Shown: positions 47,355 through 59,037 of the stretch, one piece after another | How the letters are laid out: every line of letters begins with the position of its first letter | Numbering within the stretch: position 1 is the first letter of the stretch | Assembly: GCA_963789885.1 (NCBI GenBank) | Contig: CAWBNB010000016.1 | Coordinates: 1-64,000 of the forward strand | Length of the DNA: 64,000 nt | Reading direction: 5' to 3' | DNA from: DATEDA01 sp963789885 | Lineage (GTDB): Bacteria; Pseudomonadota; Gammaproteobacteria; Burkholderiales; SG8-39 | The notes under the pieces: generated by a model | Database searches by the model: none | What the model was told of the DNA's origin: nothing | The model's input: only the letters and a program-made list of their open reading frames with translations | Program-made: the position numbers and the translations under genes

Positions 47355-47430
47355 GGGGCTGTAGCTCAGCTGGGAGAGCATCTGCTTTGCAAGCAGGGGG
47401 TCGTCGGTTCGAATCCGATCAGCTCCACCA
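47355..47430 (+). tRNA. tRNA-Ala (TGC)
   Basis: A 76-nucleotide cloverleaf; anticodon loop TTTGCAA gives TGC. CCA is encoded. It is the second spacer tRNA. Confidence 0.97.
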
Positions 47431-47502
47431 GCGCCCATCGAGGAATCACGAGTGCGCGGCTGACACGGCCGCATAGTCGTGACTCCTCGCGAGTCGGCTG
47501 TT

Positions 47503-47514
47503 TGTTCTTTAACA
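47503..47514 (+). promoter_or_regulatory. Spacer boxA before 23S rRNA
   Basis: TGTTCTTTAACA matches the rRNA antitermination boxA consensus and lies in the 16S-23S spacer as expected. Confidence 0.8.
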
Positions 47515-47672
47515 ATTCGGAAGAAGCGTAGTGCCGTTCGATTCTTGAACGGCACATAGGTTGTGATTGCATCATTCCGTTCGTCCCTAGTCCGGGCGAG
47601 CGGGTTGCAGCGCCGCGAGATCCGTCCATTCGCATTCCGGCGTCCGAGTCCGGAGCGCGTTTGGGGTTATAG

Positions 47673-50562
<2,890 letters not shown>

Positions 50563-50667
50563 TAACCCCAAACGCGTGGCGCGAACACGCGATCACGACC
50601 TACGCTTCTTCCCCAACGCTGAGCTGCGCGCGGCGCACCCTTCGCGGCGCGAGGCTCACCACCGAAT

Positions 50668-50783
50668 TCCTGACGACCATAGCGCGCTGGAACCACGCCT
50701 TCCCATCCCGAACAGGACCGTGAAACGGCGTCGCGCCGATGATAGTGCGAGGTATATCGCGCGAAAGTAGGTCATCGTCAGGA
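50668..50783 (+). rRNA. rrf: 5S ribosomal RNA
   Basis: About 116 nucleotides: CCTGACGACCATAGCGCGCT at the 5' end, CCCATCCCGAACAGGACCGT in the middle, GTCGTCAGG-like 3' arm (GGTCATCGTCAGG) pairing with the start. It closes the rRNA operon before a strong terminator. Confidence 0.93.
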
Positions 50784-50788
50784 TCCCC

Positions 50789-50831
50789 AAAACGAAACGC
50801 CCTGGCCTCCGCGCCAGGGCGTTTTCGTTTT
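50789..50831 (+). terminator. rRNA operon terminator
   Basis: A long hairpin: AACGCCCTGGC paired with GCCAGGGCGTT, extended by AAAACGA on the left and TCGTTTT on the right, so it works with a T-rich 3' arm. It sits right after 5S rRNA. Confidence 0.9.
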
Positions 50832-50998
50832 CGGCCACGGATGCCACCCCTCCTTGTGCGCCGCAGCAGACGTGCCCTCGCGGAGCTGGCCGTGGCGTGG
50901 CTTTTTCCGCCCCATCACAGACTTAGGCGCGGATATGCCTAGACGCGATCACGCCTAGGCGCTACGCTTTACAAATTCCTACAACACCCAGTTGGGAA

Positions 50999-52114
50999 GT
51001 GATGTCGCGGCCCCGGATCCGGGCAGTCCCGGCCATCAAGAACACGGTCATGGTCGTCGACGACCAGTCGACCGGCCGCGCCATTCTCGAGGAAGTCGTC
51101 CGCAGCATCGACGTGAACATCGCGGTCGAGCCGTTCGAGAGCCCGATCGACGCGGTGCGCTGGGCCACTACCCATCCCTCGGATCTCGTGCTGGTCGACT
51201 ATCAGATGCCGGAGATCGACGGCATCGAATTCGTCCGGCGCCTTCGTCTCATGCCCGAGTACGCGCACGTCCCGATGGTCATGGTGACCGTGCACGACGA
51301 CCGCAAGGTACGCTACGCCGCGCTCGATGCCGGGATCACGGATTTCCTGACCAAGCCGATCGACACGCGCGAATGCCTCGCGCGCTGCCGGAACCTGCTG
51401 ACGCTCCGTCGCCAGCAGCTCGCGCTCGAGGACAAGGGGCGGCTGCTCGAGGGGATGGTCCAGGAGGCGACCGCCGAGGTGCGCCAGCGCGAGAAGGAGA
51501 CGCTGTTCCGGCTCGCCAAGGCCGGGGAGTTCCGGGACGAGGACACCGGCAACCACGTGATCCGCATGGCGCGCTACTCCCGTCTCATCGCCGAGACCAT
51601 CGGGATGGACCCGCAGGAAGCGGAGACGATCGAGCTCGCCGCGCCGCTCCACGACATCGGCAAGATCGGCCTCCCGGACCACATCCTGCTCAAGGCCGAC
51701 AAGCTGACCGAGGTCGAGGCCAAGGTGATGCAGCGCCACCCGGTCATCGGCTACGAGATCCTGAAGGACAGCCCGTCGAAGTACCTGCGGATGGGCGCGC
51801 TGATCGCGCTCGGTCACCACGAAAAGTTCGACGGCTCGGGCTACCCCTACGGCCTGGTGGGCGACCACATCCCGCTCCCCGCCCGGATCGTCGCGGTCGC
51901 CGACGTCTACGACGCGCTGACGTCGCGGCGGCCGTACAAGGCGGCGTGGCTCTCCGACGAGGCGTTCAAGTACCTGCAGTCGAACCGCCGCGCGCACTTC
52001 GACCCGGCGCTCGTCGATGCGTTCGTGGGGGCGCGCGAGGACGCGCTCGCGATCCAGGAGGAGCTCAAGGACGCGCTCCCGGCTGGAGCAGCCAGGCCCG
52101 GGGGTGAAGCGTGA
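50999..52114 (+). CDS. rpfG: RpfG-type response regulator with HD-GYP c-di-GMP phosphodiesterase
   Basis: 371 residues from GTG 50999; ATG 51002 is the alternative. An N-terminal receiver domain (VMVVDDQSTGRAIL; phospho-acceptor Asp about 67 in VLVDYQMPEIDG; Lys in LTKPID) and an HD-GYP domain with PLHDIGKIGLPD (HD about 218-219), HHEKFDGSGYPYGL (GYP about 281-283). Both domains look active, so it should degrade c-di-GMP when phosphorylated by the partner kinase. It overlaps the RpfC-type kinase by four bases in GTGA style. The DSF synthase lies just beyond, defining the Rpf pathway. Confidence 0.92.
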   Translation: MMSRPRIRAVPAIKNTVMVVDDQSTGRAILEEVVRSIDVNIAVEPFESPIDAVRWATTHPSDLVLVDYQMPEIDGIEFVRRLRLMPEYAHVPMVMVTVHDDRKVRYAALDAGITDFLTKPIDTRECLARCRNLLTLRRQQLALEDKGRLLEGMVQEATAEVRQREKETLFRLAKAGEFRDEDTGNHVIRMARYSRLIAETIGMDPQEAETIELAAPLHDIGKIGLPDHILLKADKLTEVEAKVMQRHPVIGYEILKDSPSKYLRMGALIALGHHEKFDGSGYPYGLVGDHIPLPARIVAVADVYDALTSRRPYKAAWLSDEAFKYLQSNRRAHFDPALVDAFVGAREDALAIQEELKDALPAGAARPGGEA

Positions 52115-54639
52115 TCGGGCCTGCTCGCGATCTCCTGCGGCGGTTGCGTGCGCGCCTGACGGACCGGCCCGACACCGAGCACGAGCAGGCGCTCGTGCGC
52201 TTGGCCGTGGGGGCGGTGTTCTTCTTCTACCTGCTTCCCGAGGCGCTAAGCGGCGGGCTCGACGCCGGGAGCGACAGCACCTCGCTCCTGTTGCCGATGT
52301 TCGGGTTCATGGTCCTCGCCGCCGGAATCTTCGCGAGCATCGTCGTCTCGCCCGGCGCGTCACCGGTGCGGCGGGTGCTCGGCGCCGTGGTCGACAGCGC
52401 CGCCACCAGTTACTTCATGGTGCGAACGGGCGTCAACGGCCTGCCGCTCTTCGTGGTCTATCTTTGGATCATCGTCGGCAACGGGTTCCGCTACGGCAGG
52501 GCCTACCTGCTGAACACGCTCGCGCTCAGCGGCGTCGGGTTCGCGGCCGTGCTCTACGCCAGCCCGTTCTGGCAGGCGCACCTGGGTGTCGGCGGAAGTC
52601 TGCTGCTCGGGATGGTGGCGCTCTCGATGTACGTGTTGACGCTCGTCAAGCGCCTCAACGACGCCATCCACCGTGCGGAGGCCGCGAACCTCGCCAAGCG
52701 CCAGTTCGTGTCGACGGTATCGCACGAGATGCGAACGCCGCTGAACGCGATCATCGGCATGATCGAGCTGCTCCGCGACAGTGCGTTGAGCGGCGAGCAG
52801 GCGGGCATGGTGAAGACGATCGGCGCGTCGTCGCGCGCCATGCTCGGACTGATCGAGGACGTCCTCGACTTCTCGAAGATCGAGGCCGGCAAGCTTACCA
52901 TCGCCAAGGAGCGTTTCGATCTCTACGCGCTCGTCAACGGCGTGATGCAGATGCTTCGCTCGCAGGCCGAGGCGAAGGAGCTGAGCTTCGTCTCGATGGT
53001 CATGCCGGACGTGCCGTCGGTCGCGCGCGGCGACGAAGCGCACCTGCGCCAGGTCCTCATCAATCTGCTGGCGAACGCCGTCAAGTTCACCGAGCGGGGC
53101 GGCGTGACGCTCCACGTCTCGCGCGTGGACGGCGGACCGGAGGCGGTGACGCTGAAGTTCTCGATCCGCGACACCGGCATCGGCATCGCGCCCCAGGACC
53201 AGCGGCGGATCTTCGAGAGCTTCACCCAGGCCGACCAGACCCAGACCCGGCGGTTCGGCGGCACCGGCCTCGGCACGACGATCGCCAAGCAGCTCGTCGA
53301 GCTCATGGGTGGCCGCATGGGGCTCGAGAGCGCGGTCGGTCTCGGCAGCACCTTCTGGTTCGAGCTCCCGCTCGCGCTCGAAGCCGACGAGCGGCGCGAC
53401 CAGGAGCCCGCCGAGCGGATCGAGATGCCGGTGCTCGCGATCGGCTTCCCGGCAGAGCCGTTCGCACAGATCGAGAGCATGATCCGCGGATGGGGCGGCA
53501 GCTGCGTGCGGGCCATGGGCCCCGAGGACGCAGCGGCGCACGTGCACGCCGCGGACCGCGACGGCCAGTCCCCCGGATGCGCGCTCCTTTACGCGAGCGA
53601 CGTCGGTTCGGCCGAGCGGGACGTCACGCGGCTGCGGCGGCAGCTGGGGACGAAGCAGCTTCCGGTCGCACTGTGCGCGCCCGCGGCCTCCGACATTCAC
53701 CGCACCCCGATCGTCCAGGGCGGGTACTCGGCCGTGCTCTCGTTGCCGGCCGCGAAGCGGATGGTGTTCAACACGCTGTACGCCTTCACCGCGGCCGACC
53801 CGGCCGACGGCGTGGTGTTCATCAGCGACTACCTCAAGCGCCGCGAGGGCGTCCGGCGGCTCAAGGTGCTGGTGGCAGACGACAACGCGGTCAACCGGAC
53901 CGTCCTCGCCAAGATCCTCGAACGCGCGAACCACGAGCTCACGCTCGTCGAGAGCGGCGAGGAAGTCCTCGATGCCGTCCAGAGCGAGCGCTTCGACATC
54001 GCGATCCTCGACCGCAACATGCCCGGCCTCTCGGGAGTGGAAGCGGTGCGCGCGCTACGGGTGATGGAGCTCGGCGGGCGGCGGTTGCCGGTCATCGTCC
54101 TTTCGGCCGACGTGACGGAGGAAGCGCGCCGCGAAGCAGTCGATGCGGGCGCTGACCTCTATCTCACCAAGCCGGTGCACGCTACGAAGCTGCTCGAGGC
54201 GCTGCTGACGCTGTGCGCGCCGTCGGAGACGGCGGTGCGGGCCCCGGCCGAGCCGGCGGCAGCTCCCCAGGCGGGCGGCAGCGTGCTCGACTACGAGCAG
54301 CTGACGCTTCTGGAAGGGCTCGGATCGCGCTCGGACTTCATGGAGCGTCTGATCGGCGTCTTCGTCCAGGACAGCGGCGCGCTGATGGACAAGATGGATG
54401 CGGCAGTCGACGCGAAGCGCTTCGGCGAGCTGCGCTCGCTGATCCATTCGCTGCGGGGGTCCGCCGGCAGCATCGGCGCGGAGCGCCTGACGCGCGGCTG
54501 CGCCCGGCTGCAAGATCTCGCGGAAGGCGAGCTGCGGCTACGCGGGAAGGTGTACCTGCGGGAGCTGCGCGTGGACTTTGATCAGGCGCGCACCGAGCTC
54601 ACCGACTACCTGAGGAAGCGCAAGAGCTCCGCCGGCTGA
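52111..54639 (+). CDS. rpfC: RpfC-type hybrid sensor histidine kinase
   Basis: 842 residues. The N-terminal membrane part has about five helices (33-175). HisKA with STVSHEMRTPLNAIIGM (His 205) and an HATPase follow, then a degenerate receiver-like region, a receiver domain with KVLVADDNAVNRTVL (phospho-acceptor Asp 634 in AILDRNMPGLSG) and a C-terminal Hpt domain (SLIHSLRGSAGSIGAERL, His 779). This five-helix sensor plus His-REC-Hpt layout is that of the DSF sensor RpfC. It passes phosphate to the co-encoded HD-GYP regulator. The GTG start overlaps the rpfG stop. Confidence 0.9.
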   Translation: MIGPARDLLRRLRARLTDRPDTEHEQALVRLAVGAVFFFYLLPEALSGGLDAGSDSTSLLLPMFGFMVLAAGIFASIVVSPGASPVRRVLGAVVDSAATSYFMVRTGVNGLPLFVVYLWIIVGNGFRYGRAYLLNTLALSGVGFAAVLYASPFWQAHLGVGGSLLLGMVALSMYVLTLVKRLNDAIHRAEAANLAKRQFVSTVSHEMRTPLNAIIGMIELLRDSALSGEQAGMVKTIGASSRAMLGLIEDVLDFSKIEAGKLTIAKERFDLYALVNGVMQMLRSQAEAKELSFVSMVMPDVPSVARGDEAHLRQVLINLLANAVKFTERGGVTLHVSRVDGGPEAVTLKFSIRDTGIGIAPQDQRRIFESFTQADQTQTRRFGGTGLGTTIAKQLVELMGGRMGLESAVGLGSTFWFELPLALEADERRDQEPAERIEMPVLAIGFPAEPFAQIESMIRGWGGSCVRAMGPEDAAAHVHAADRDGQSPGCALLYASDVGSAERDVTRLRRQLGTKQLPVALCAPAASDIHRTPIVQGGYSAVLSLPAAKRMVFNTLYAFTAADPADGVVFISDYLKRREGVRRLKVLVADDNAVNRTVLAKILERANHELTLVESGEEVLDAVQSERFDIAILDRNMPGLSGVEAVRALRVMELGGRRLPVIVLSADVTEEARREAVDAGADLYLTKPVHATKLLEALLTLCAPSETAVRAPAEPAAAPQAGGSVLDYEQLTLLEGLGSRSDFMERLIGVFVQDSGALMDKMDAAVDAKRFGELRSLIHSLRGSAGSIGAERLTRGCARLQDLAEGELRLRGKVYLRELRVDFDQARTELTDYLRKRKSSAG

Positions 54640-54689
54640 ACGGTACCCGGGCGGGTACCCATCGGACTGGATCAGACTGGATGAAGTGG

Positions 54690-54723
54690 CCCCGTCGGCG
54701 GATTCGGTTCCGCGCCGACGGGG
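54690..54723. terminator. Hairpin between convergent rpfC and rpfF
   Basis: An 11-bp perfect stem CCCCGTCGGCG / CGCCGACGGGG with a 12-base loop. There is no T run, so intrinsic termination is uncertain, but its place between convergent genes suits a bidirectional terminator. Confidence 0.6.
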
Positions 54724-54781
54724 TCCGGAACGCGCACCTGAGCGTGCGCGACGCTTGCTGAGAGCGGTCGAGCGGAGAGGT

Positions 54782-55747
54782 TCAGGCGGCGACCTTGGCC
54801 GCCGCGTCGTCAGGCGCGGTAGCCGGTTGCACGTCGCCCGACAGCCGTCGTTGCTGCGCGGCGACGAGCCGCTTCATCATCCGCAGGTCCTTGTCGTCGA
54901 GGCGCAACGCCGCGTCGACCCAGGCGTCCGCGACGCGGTCGAGCTCCTCACGCGAGATCGGATGGACGATGTTCCGCGAGTGGAACACCGCCTGCATGCC
55001 GTTGCGGCGGCGCTCGTTCTTGGCGATCCACTGATAGGTCGCGCACTCGCCCATGCCGTCCGGGGCGACGACGTCGACGAGGCCGAGGTCCGCGAGCTCC
55101 TTCGCCTTGAGGATGCGACCGCTCAGGATGAACTCCTCGGCGGCGCGGAGGCCGAGCCGTCGCGCGAGCAGACTGAGGGCGCCCATGCCCGGGAAGAGAT
55201 TGAACAGGATCTCCGGCAGGCCCATGCTGGCGCTTTCCTCGGCGATGATGACGTCGCTCGAGAGCGCGGTCTCGAAGCCGCCGCCGAGCGCGTCGCCCTG
55301 GACGAGCGAGATCGTCGTCAGCGTCGGCACGCCGTAGTGCTGGATCCGCGGGTGGATGCAGTCGATGCAGCGGCGTGCGTAGCGCGCGAGCGCGTCGCGG
55401 TCGCCGGTCTGGATCAGCATCGTGAACAGCGCGAGATCGCCGCCGAGGTTGAAGACGCCCTTCACCTTCGACCCGGCGACGTAATAGTGCGCGTCGCGGG
55501 TTTCGCCTTCGAACAGCACGCGCCCCCGGTTGAGCTCGAGCTGCTCGTCGTGCGCGCGGATGTCGTTCAGGAGTCCGAGGCTGAAGCAGGGCATGCCCTT
55601 CGGGTTGAACATCCCCCAGATCACGCTGTACTCGGGATCGAACTCGACTTCGAACTGGCTGGGACGGGCCTCGCCGGGCCGTACGAGCGAATGCTTGCGT
55701 CCTGCAGGCGAGATGGGTAGCAGCTCCCTAGGAAGGCTCATGTCCAT
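54782..55747 (-). CDS. rpfF: DSF synthase, RpfF-type crotonase
   Basis: 321 residues from ATG 55747, with GAGGAG seven bases upstream. It has the crotonase fold with VQGDALGGGFETALSSDVII and AEESASMGLPEILFNLFPGM, carrying both glutamates that RpfF uses (equivalents of Glu141 and Glu161 in the Xanthomonas enzyme). The N-terminus reads IWGMFNPKGMPCFSLGLLND. It makes cis-2-unsaturated fatty acid signals (DSF) from acyl-ACP. Located convergent to rpfG-rpfC, so producer and sensor are together. About 30 residues longer than the 289-residue Xanthomonas protein at the C-terminus. Confidence 0.9.
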   Translation of the reverse strand: MDMSLPRELLPISPAGRKHSLVRPGEARPSQFEVEFDPEYSVIWGMFNPKGMPCFSLGLLNDIRAHDEQLELNRGRVLFEGETRDAHYYVAGSKVKGVFNLGGDLALFTMLIQTGDRDALARYARRCIDCIHPRIQHYGVPTLTTISLVQGDALGGGFETALSSDVIIAEESASMGLPEILFNLFPGMGALSLLARRLGLRAAEEFILSGRILKAKELADLGLVDVVAPDGMGECATYQWIAKNERRRNGMQAVFHSRNIVHPISREELDRVADAWVDAALRLDDKDLRMMKRLVAAQQRRLSGDVQPATAPDDAAAKVAA

Positions 55748-56185
55748 GGCATTGCTCCTCAGCAAGATGTTGTAATTTCGCCCGATGCTCGAGCGTGTGT
55801 CGTTCAGCCGAGCTCCCCTTTGCTTTTGTTTTCGGTATGCCCGCCCGCGGACTATTTAACACTCGTTCCGTAAAAAGGGCAACGCGTCAAGGCCATCGGA
55901 ACATCCGTTGAAGCGGATTGCGATGATGTTGACGTCATAGATCGGACGCTTTTGCGCGAGCGGATCCTGACCGGTGAGTCGGGCGAATCGCGACCCCGTC
56001 CTGCCGCCGCTTGGATACAACCGCGCACGTTGTGCTAACTCTTTGGCCAGACACGAATTCGCTCGGCGACCGGACTTGATCATCATCAACCGGCCACCCT
56101 CGACGCCCTCTAGGATTCCCGCCTGGTTCAGCAGCGGAGTGACCGCGCTCGACGCCAGCGCTAAGATGGTTAACGAGAGAAGAGG
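55748..56185. other. Divergent intergenic region rpfF-ccoI
   Basis: About 438 bases with no convincing gene; a minus-strand open frame covers part of it but has no recognisable product. It should hold the promoters of rpfF and ccoI, but I find no clear -35/-10 pair. GTTGACGTCAT (near 55928) is palindromic (TGACGTCA) and could be a regulator site. Confidence 0.35.
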
Positions 56186-58724
56186 GTGCTGCCGGACGCC
56201 AGTATCACGTCGTCCCTGCGTGAGATAGTTCCTTTGTTGCCGGCAGCTGCCGAAGCCCTGACTGTGGACCCCGGAACACCTGCGGGGGCATGCTTCCATT
56301 GCGGGCTTCCGGTCGCGCCCCGCGGTCCCGCAGCCCGGTTCATCGACGGCGAATGGCGCAACTTCTGCTGCGCCGGCTGCGAAGCGGTCGCCCGAACGAT
56401 TGTCGGGCAGGGCCTGGGCGATTACTACCGCTTCCGCGAGGCGCCCACCGGGCGGCGCGCCGACGCGGACCCGCGATTCGACGGCTACGACGACCCTGCC
56501 TTCCAGGCGTCGTTCGTCCGCGACGCCTTGGGGGGAACGCGGGAAGCGGCGCTCATCCTCGAGGGGATCCGCTGCTCGGCCTGTGTCTGGCTGAACGAGC
56601 AGACGCTGCAGAAGCTACCGGGCGTCGCCGCAGCCAGCGTCAACTACGCCACCCGGCGCGCGGTCGTCCGCTGGATGCCCGGACGCGATCAGGCTGAGCG
56701 AGATCCTCTCGGCGGTCGCCCGGATCGGCTATCAGGCGAGCCCGTACGACGAGCGGCGGCTCGACGCCATCCACCGGTCCGAGCGACGGCGGGCGCTCTG
56801 GCGGCTCTTCGTCGCGGGCTTCGGGATGATGCAGGTGATGATGTACGCAGTCCCGGGGTACATCGCGGGCGAAGGCACGATGTCGGCCGACGTCGCACAG
56901 CTCCTGCGCTGGGCAAGCCTTCTTCTGACGCTCCCCGTCGTCGGCTACGCCGCACAGCCGTTCTTCGCCGGGGCCTGGCGCGCGCTTCGGGCCGGCCGCC
57001 TCGGGATGGACGTTCCGGTGGCGCTCGGGATCGCGATCGCGTTCGGCGCGAGCGTCTGGGCGACGCTGCGCGGCTCCGGCGAGGTCTACTACGACTCGGT
57101 CGCGATGTTCGTGTTCCTGCTTCTCGGGGGCCGGTACCTCGAGCTCGAGGCGCGGCACCGCGCGGCCGGGGCGCTCGGCCACCTGGCGCGGCTCGCCCCC
57201 GCCTTCGCCGAGCGGCTGTCCGGCTTCCCGGCGTCGCTGGCCACCGATCGGGTTGCTGCGGCATCGTTGCGCCCGGGCGACATGCTCCTCGTCAAGCCGG
57301 GCGCAACGATCGCCGCGGATGGCACGGTCGTGCGCGGGCGCGGTGCCGTGGCCGAGGCGCTCCTTACCGGCGAGAGCGCACCCCGGACGAAGGAGCCGGG
57401 AAGTCTGGTCATCGGCGGTTCGGTCAATCTCGTGGAACCGCTGGTCGTGCGCGTCGAGCGCGTCGGCGCCGACACCGTCCTCGCCGGCATCGTCCGGCTC
57501 GCAGACCGCGCGGTCGCGGAACGCCAACCGCTCGCGGAGCTCGCCGACCGCTATGCGCACTGGTTCGTGCTCGTAGTGCTCGTCGCTGCGGTGGCAACTG
57601 CGATCGCGTGGCTCCACCTCGACCCGTCGCGGGCGCTGTGGGTGAGCGTCTCGGTCCTGGTCGTCAGCTGTCCGTGCGCGCTGTCGCTCGCGACACCGGT
57701 CGCCCTCACGGTCGCGACCGGCGAGCTCGCGCGCCGCGGGCTGATCGTGTCACGAGGGCATGTGGTCGAGGCGCTGGCGCGTGCGACCGACGTCGTCCTC
57801 GACAAGACCGGCACATTGACGCATGGCGACCTGCGGGTCGTTTCGATCTCGCCCGCAGGGAGCGAGCCGCTCGAGAACTGCCTTGCGTTCGCCGATGCGC
57901 TCGAGCAGGCGTCCGAGCATCCGGCAGGGCGGGCGATCGTGCGGTACGCGCGGGACCGGGGTCGAGGCACCTCGCAGCCGGTGGCAACGAGCGTGTCAAA
58001 TCGTCCGGGCGCCGGCATCGAGGGTGTCGTCGACCGCCGTCGCTACCGGATCGGCACGCCCGGGTTTTGCGCCGAACTCGCCGGCACGCCTCCGGCCGAG
58101 CTCCTCGGAGCCGAGCGCGGGGGCGTCGCGGGACTCGTGCGCGATGGCGAATGGCTGGCGTGGTTCGAGCTCGGTGACAGGCTCAGGCCCGACGCAGCGG
58201 CGCTCGTCCGACGTCTCGCGACGCTCGGCAAGCGCGTGCACCTGCTCAGCGGCGATTCACCCGCGGCGGTGGCCCGGGTCGCGGCGGCCCTTGGCATCAC
58301 GAATGTGTGCGCCGCGGCCGACCCGGATGCGAAACGCGCCTATGTGGAGCGCCTCAAGTCCGCGCGAGCGCTGGTCGCTATGGTGGGCGACGGAGTGAAC
58401 GACGCGCCGGTGCTCGCGCAAGCCGACGTCTCCGTTGCGATGGGGCAGGGCGCCGATCTCGCCCAGGCGAAAGCCGATGCGGTGCTCGTTTCAGGCGAGC
58501 TCGGCGGGCTGGGGGATGCGTTCGCGCTGTCGATGCGGACGACGCGGATCGTGCGGGAAAATCTCGCCTGGGCGATTGCCTACAATCTCCTCGCTGTCCC
58601 CGCCGCGGCAGCGGGTCTCGTAGCGCCGTGGATGGCGGGCCTCGGGATGGCGGGCAGTTCGCTTGCCGTCGTGCTCAACGCGTTGCGCCTGCGCCACCCG
58701 GTGCGGGGGCGGGAAGGTGGTTGA
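56186..58724 (+). CDS. ccoI: cbb3 oxidase copper-transporting P-type ATPase CcoI, frameshifted
   Basis: The N-terminus has a double-cysteine region (CFHCGLPV, FCCAGCEAVA) and an HMA-like GIRCSACVW. The rest has MYAVPGYIAGEG, CPCALSLATP (metal channel), DKTGTLTHGDL (phosphorylated Asp) and GDGVNDAPVLAQAD. It supplies copper for cbb3 oxidase assembly. The frame changes near 56685: after WMPGR, one extra base must be skipped to read IRLSEILSAVARIGYQA, which runs on to the ATPase. As given, the gene is broken, though all other motifs are intact, so a sequencing error is possible. The start is GTG 56186 after GAGAGAAGAGG. It overlaps ccoS by one base. Confidence 0.85.
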
Positions 58725-58906
58725 TGGATATCCTTTATCTGTTGATCCCCCTGTCGGTCGTGCTCGTCTTCCTGATCGGTGCGGTCTTCTGGTTCGCGCT
58801 CCGATCCGGGCAGTTCGACGATCTCGAGGGCCCGGGATTCAGAATCCTGCTCGACGACGACGCGCCCGTCGCGCGCGGCGAGACGCCACCGGAGGAGCGG
58901 CGCTGA
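58724..58906 (+). CDS. ccoS: cbb3 oxidase assembly protein CcoS
   Basis: 60 residues. MDILYLLIPLSVVLVFLIGA followed by FWFALRSGQFDDLEGPGFRI is the typical single-helix CcoS with its FDDLEGPGxRILxDDD tail. It takes part in heme/copper insertion into CcoN. The ATG overlaps the ccoI stop (TGATG), so the two are coupled. Confidence 0.93.
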   Translation: MDILYLLIPLSVVLVFLIGAVFWFALRSGQFDDLEGPGFRILLDDDAPVARGETPPEERR

Positions 58907-58945
58907 CGACCGAGCGGGCGCGATGGACGCCATCTTTCCGCCGGT

Positions 58946-58986
58946 TTGATTTGCATCAAACGAGGGGCGACACCCGGCCCTAGGAT
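58946..58986 (+). promoter_or_regulatory. FNR/ANR box and -10 element of the ccoNOQP promoter
   Basis: TTGATTTGCATCAA (58946-58959) is a perfect TTGAT-N4-ATCAA box. TAGGAT (58981-58986) fits a -10 element, putting the box centre near -41.5 of the expected start, the class II activation position. It implies induction of the oxidase under low oxygen by an FNR/ANR homologue. Confidence 0.88.
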
Positions 58987-59037
58987 GCGGTCCGGGTGCG
59001 CGCGCAGAACGAAGCGGCTTTCAAAGAAGGGGAATTC

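Noticed and set aside
55856..56299. Minus-strand open frame in the rpfF-ccoI intergenic region
   Set aside because: No domain or ribosome site, and it overlaps the ccoI start; the codon pattern does not look coding.
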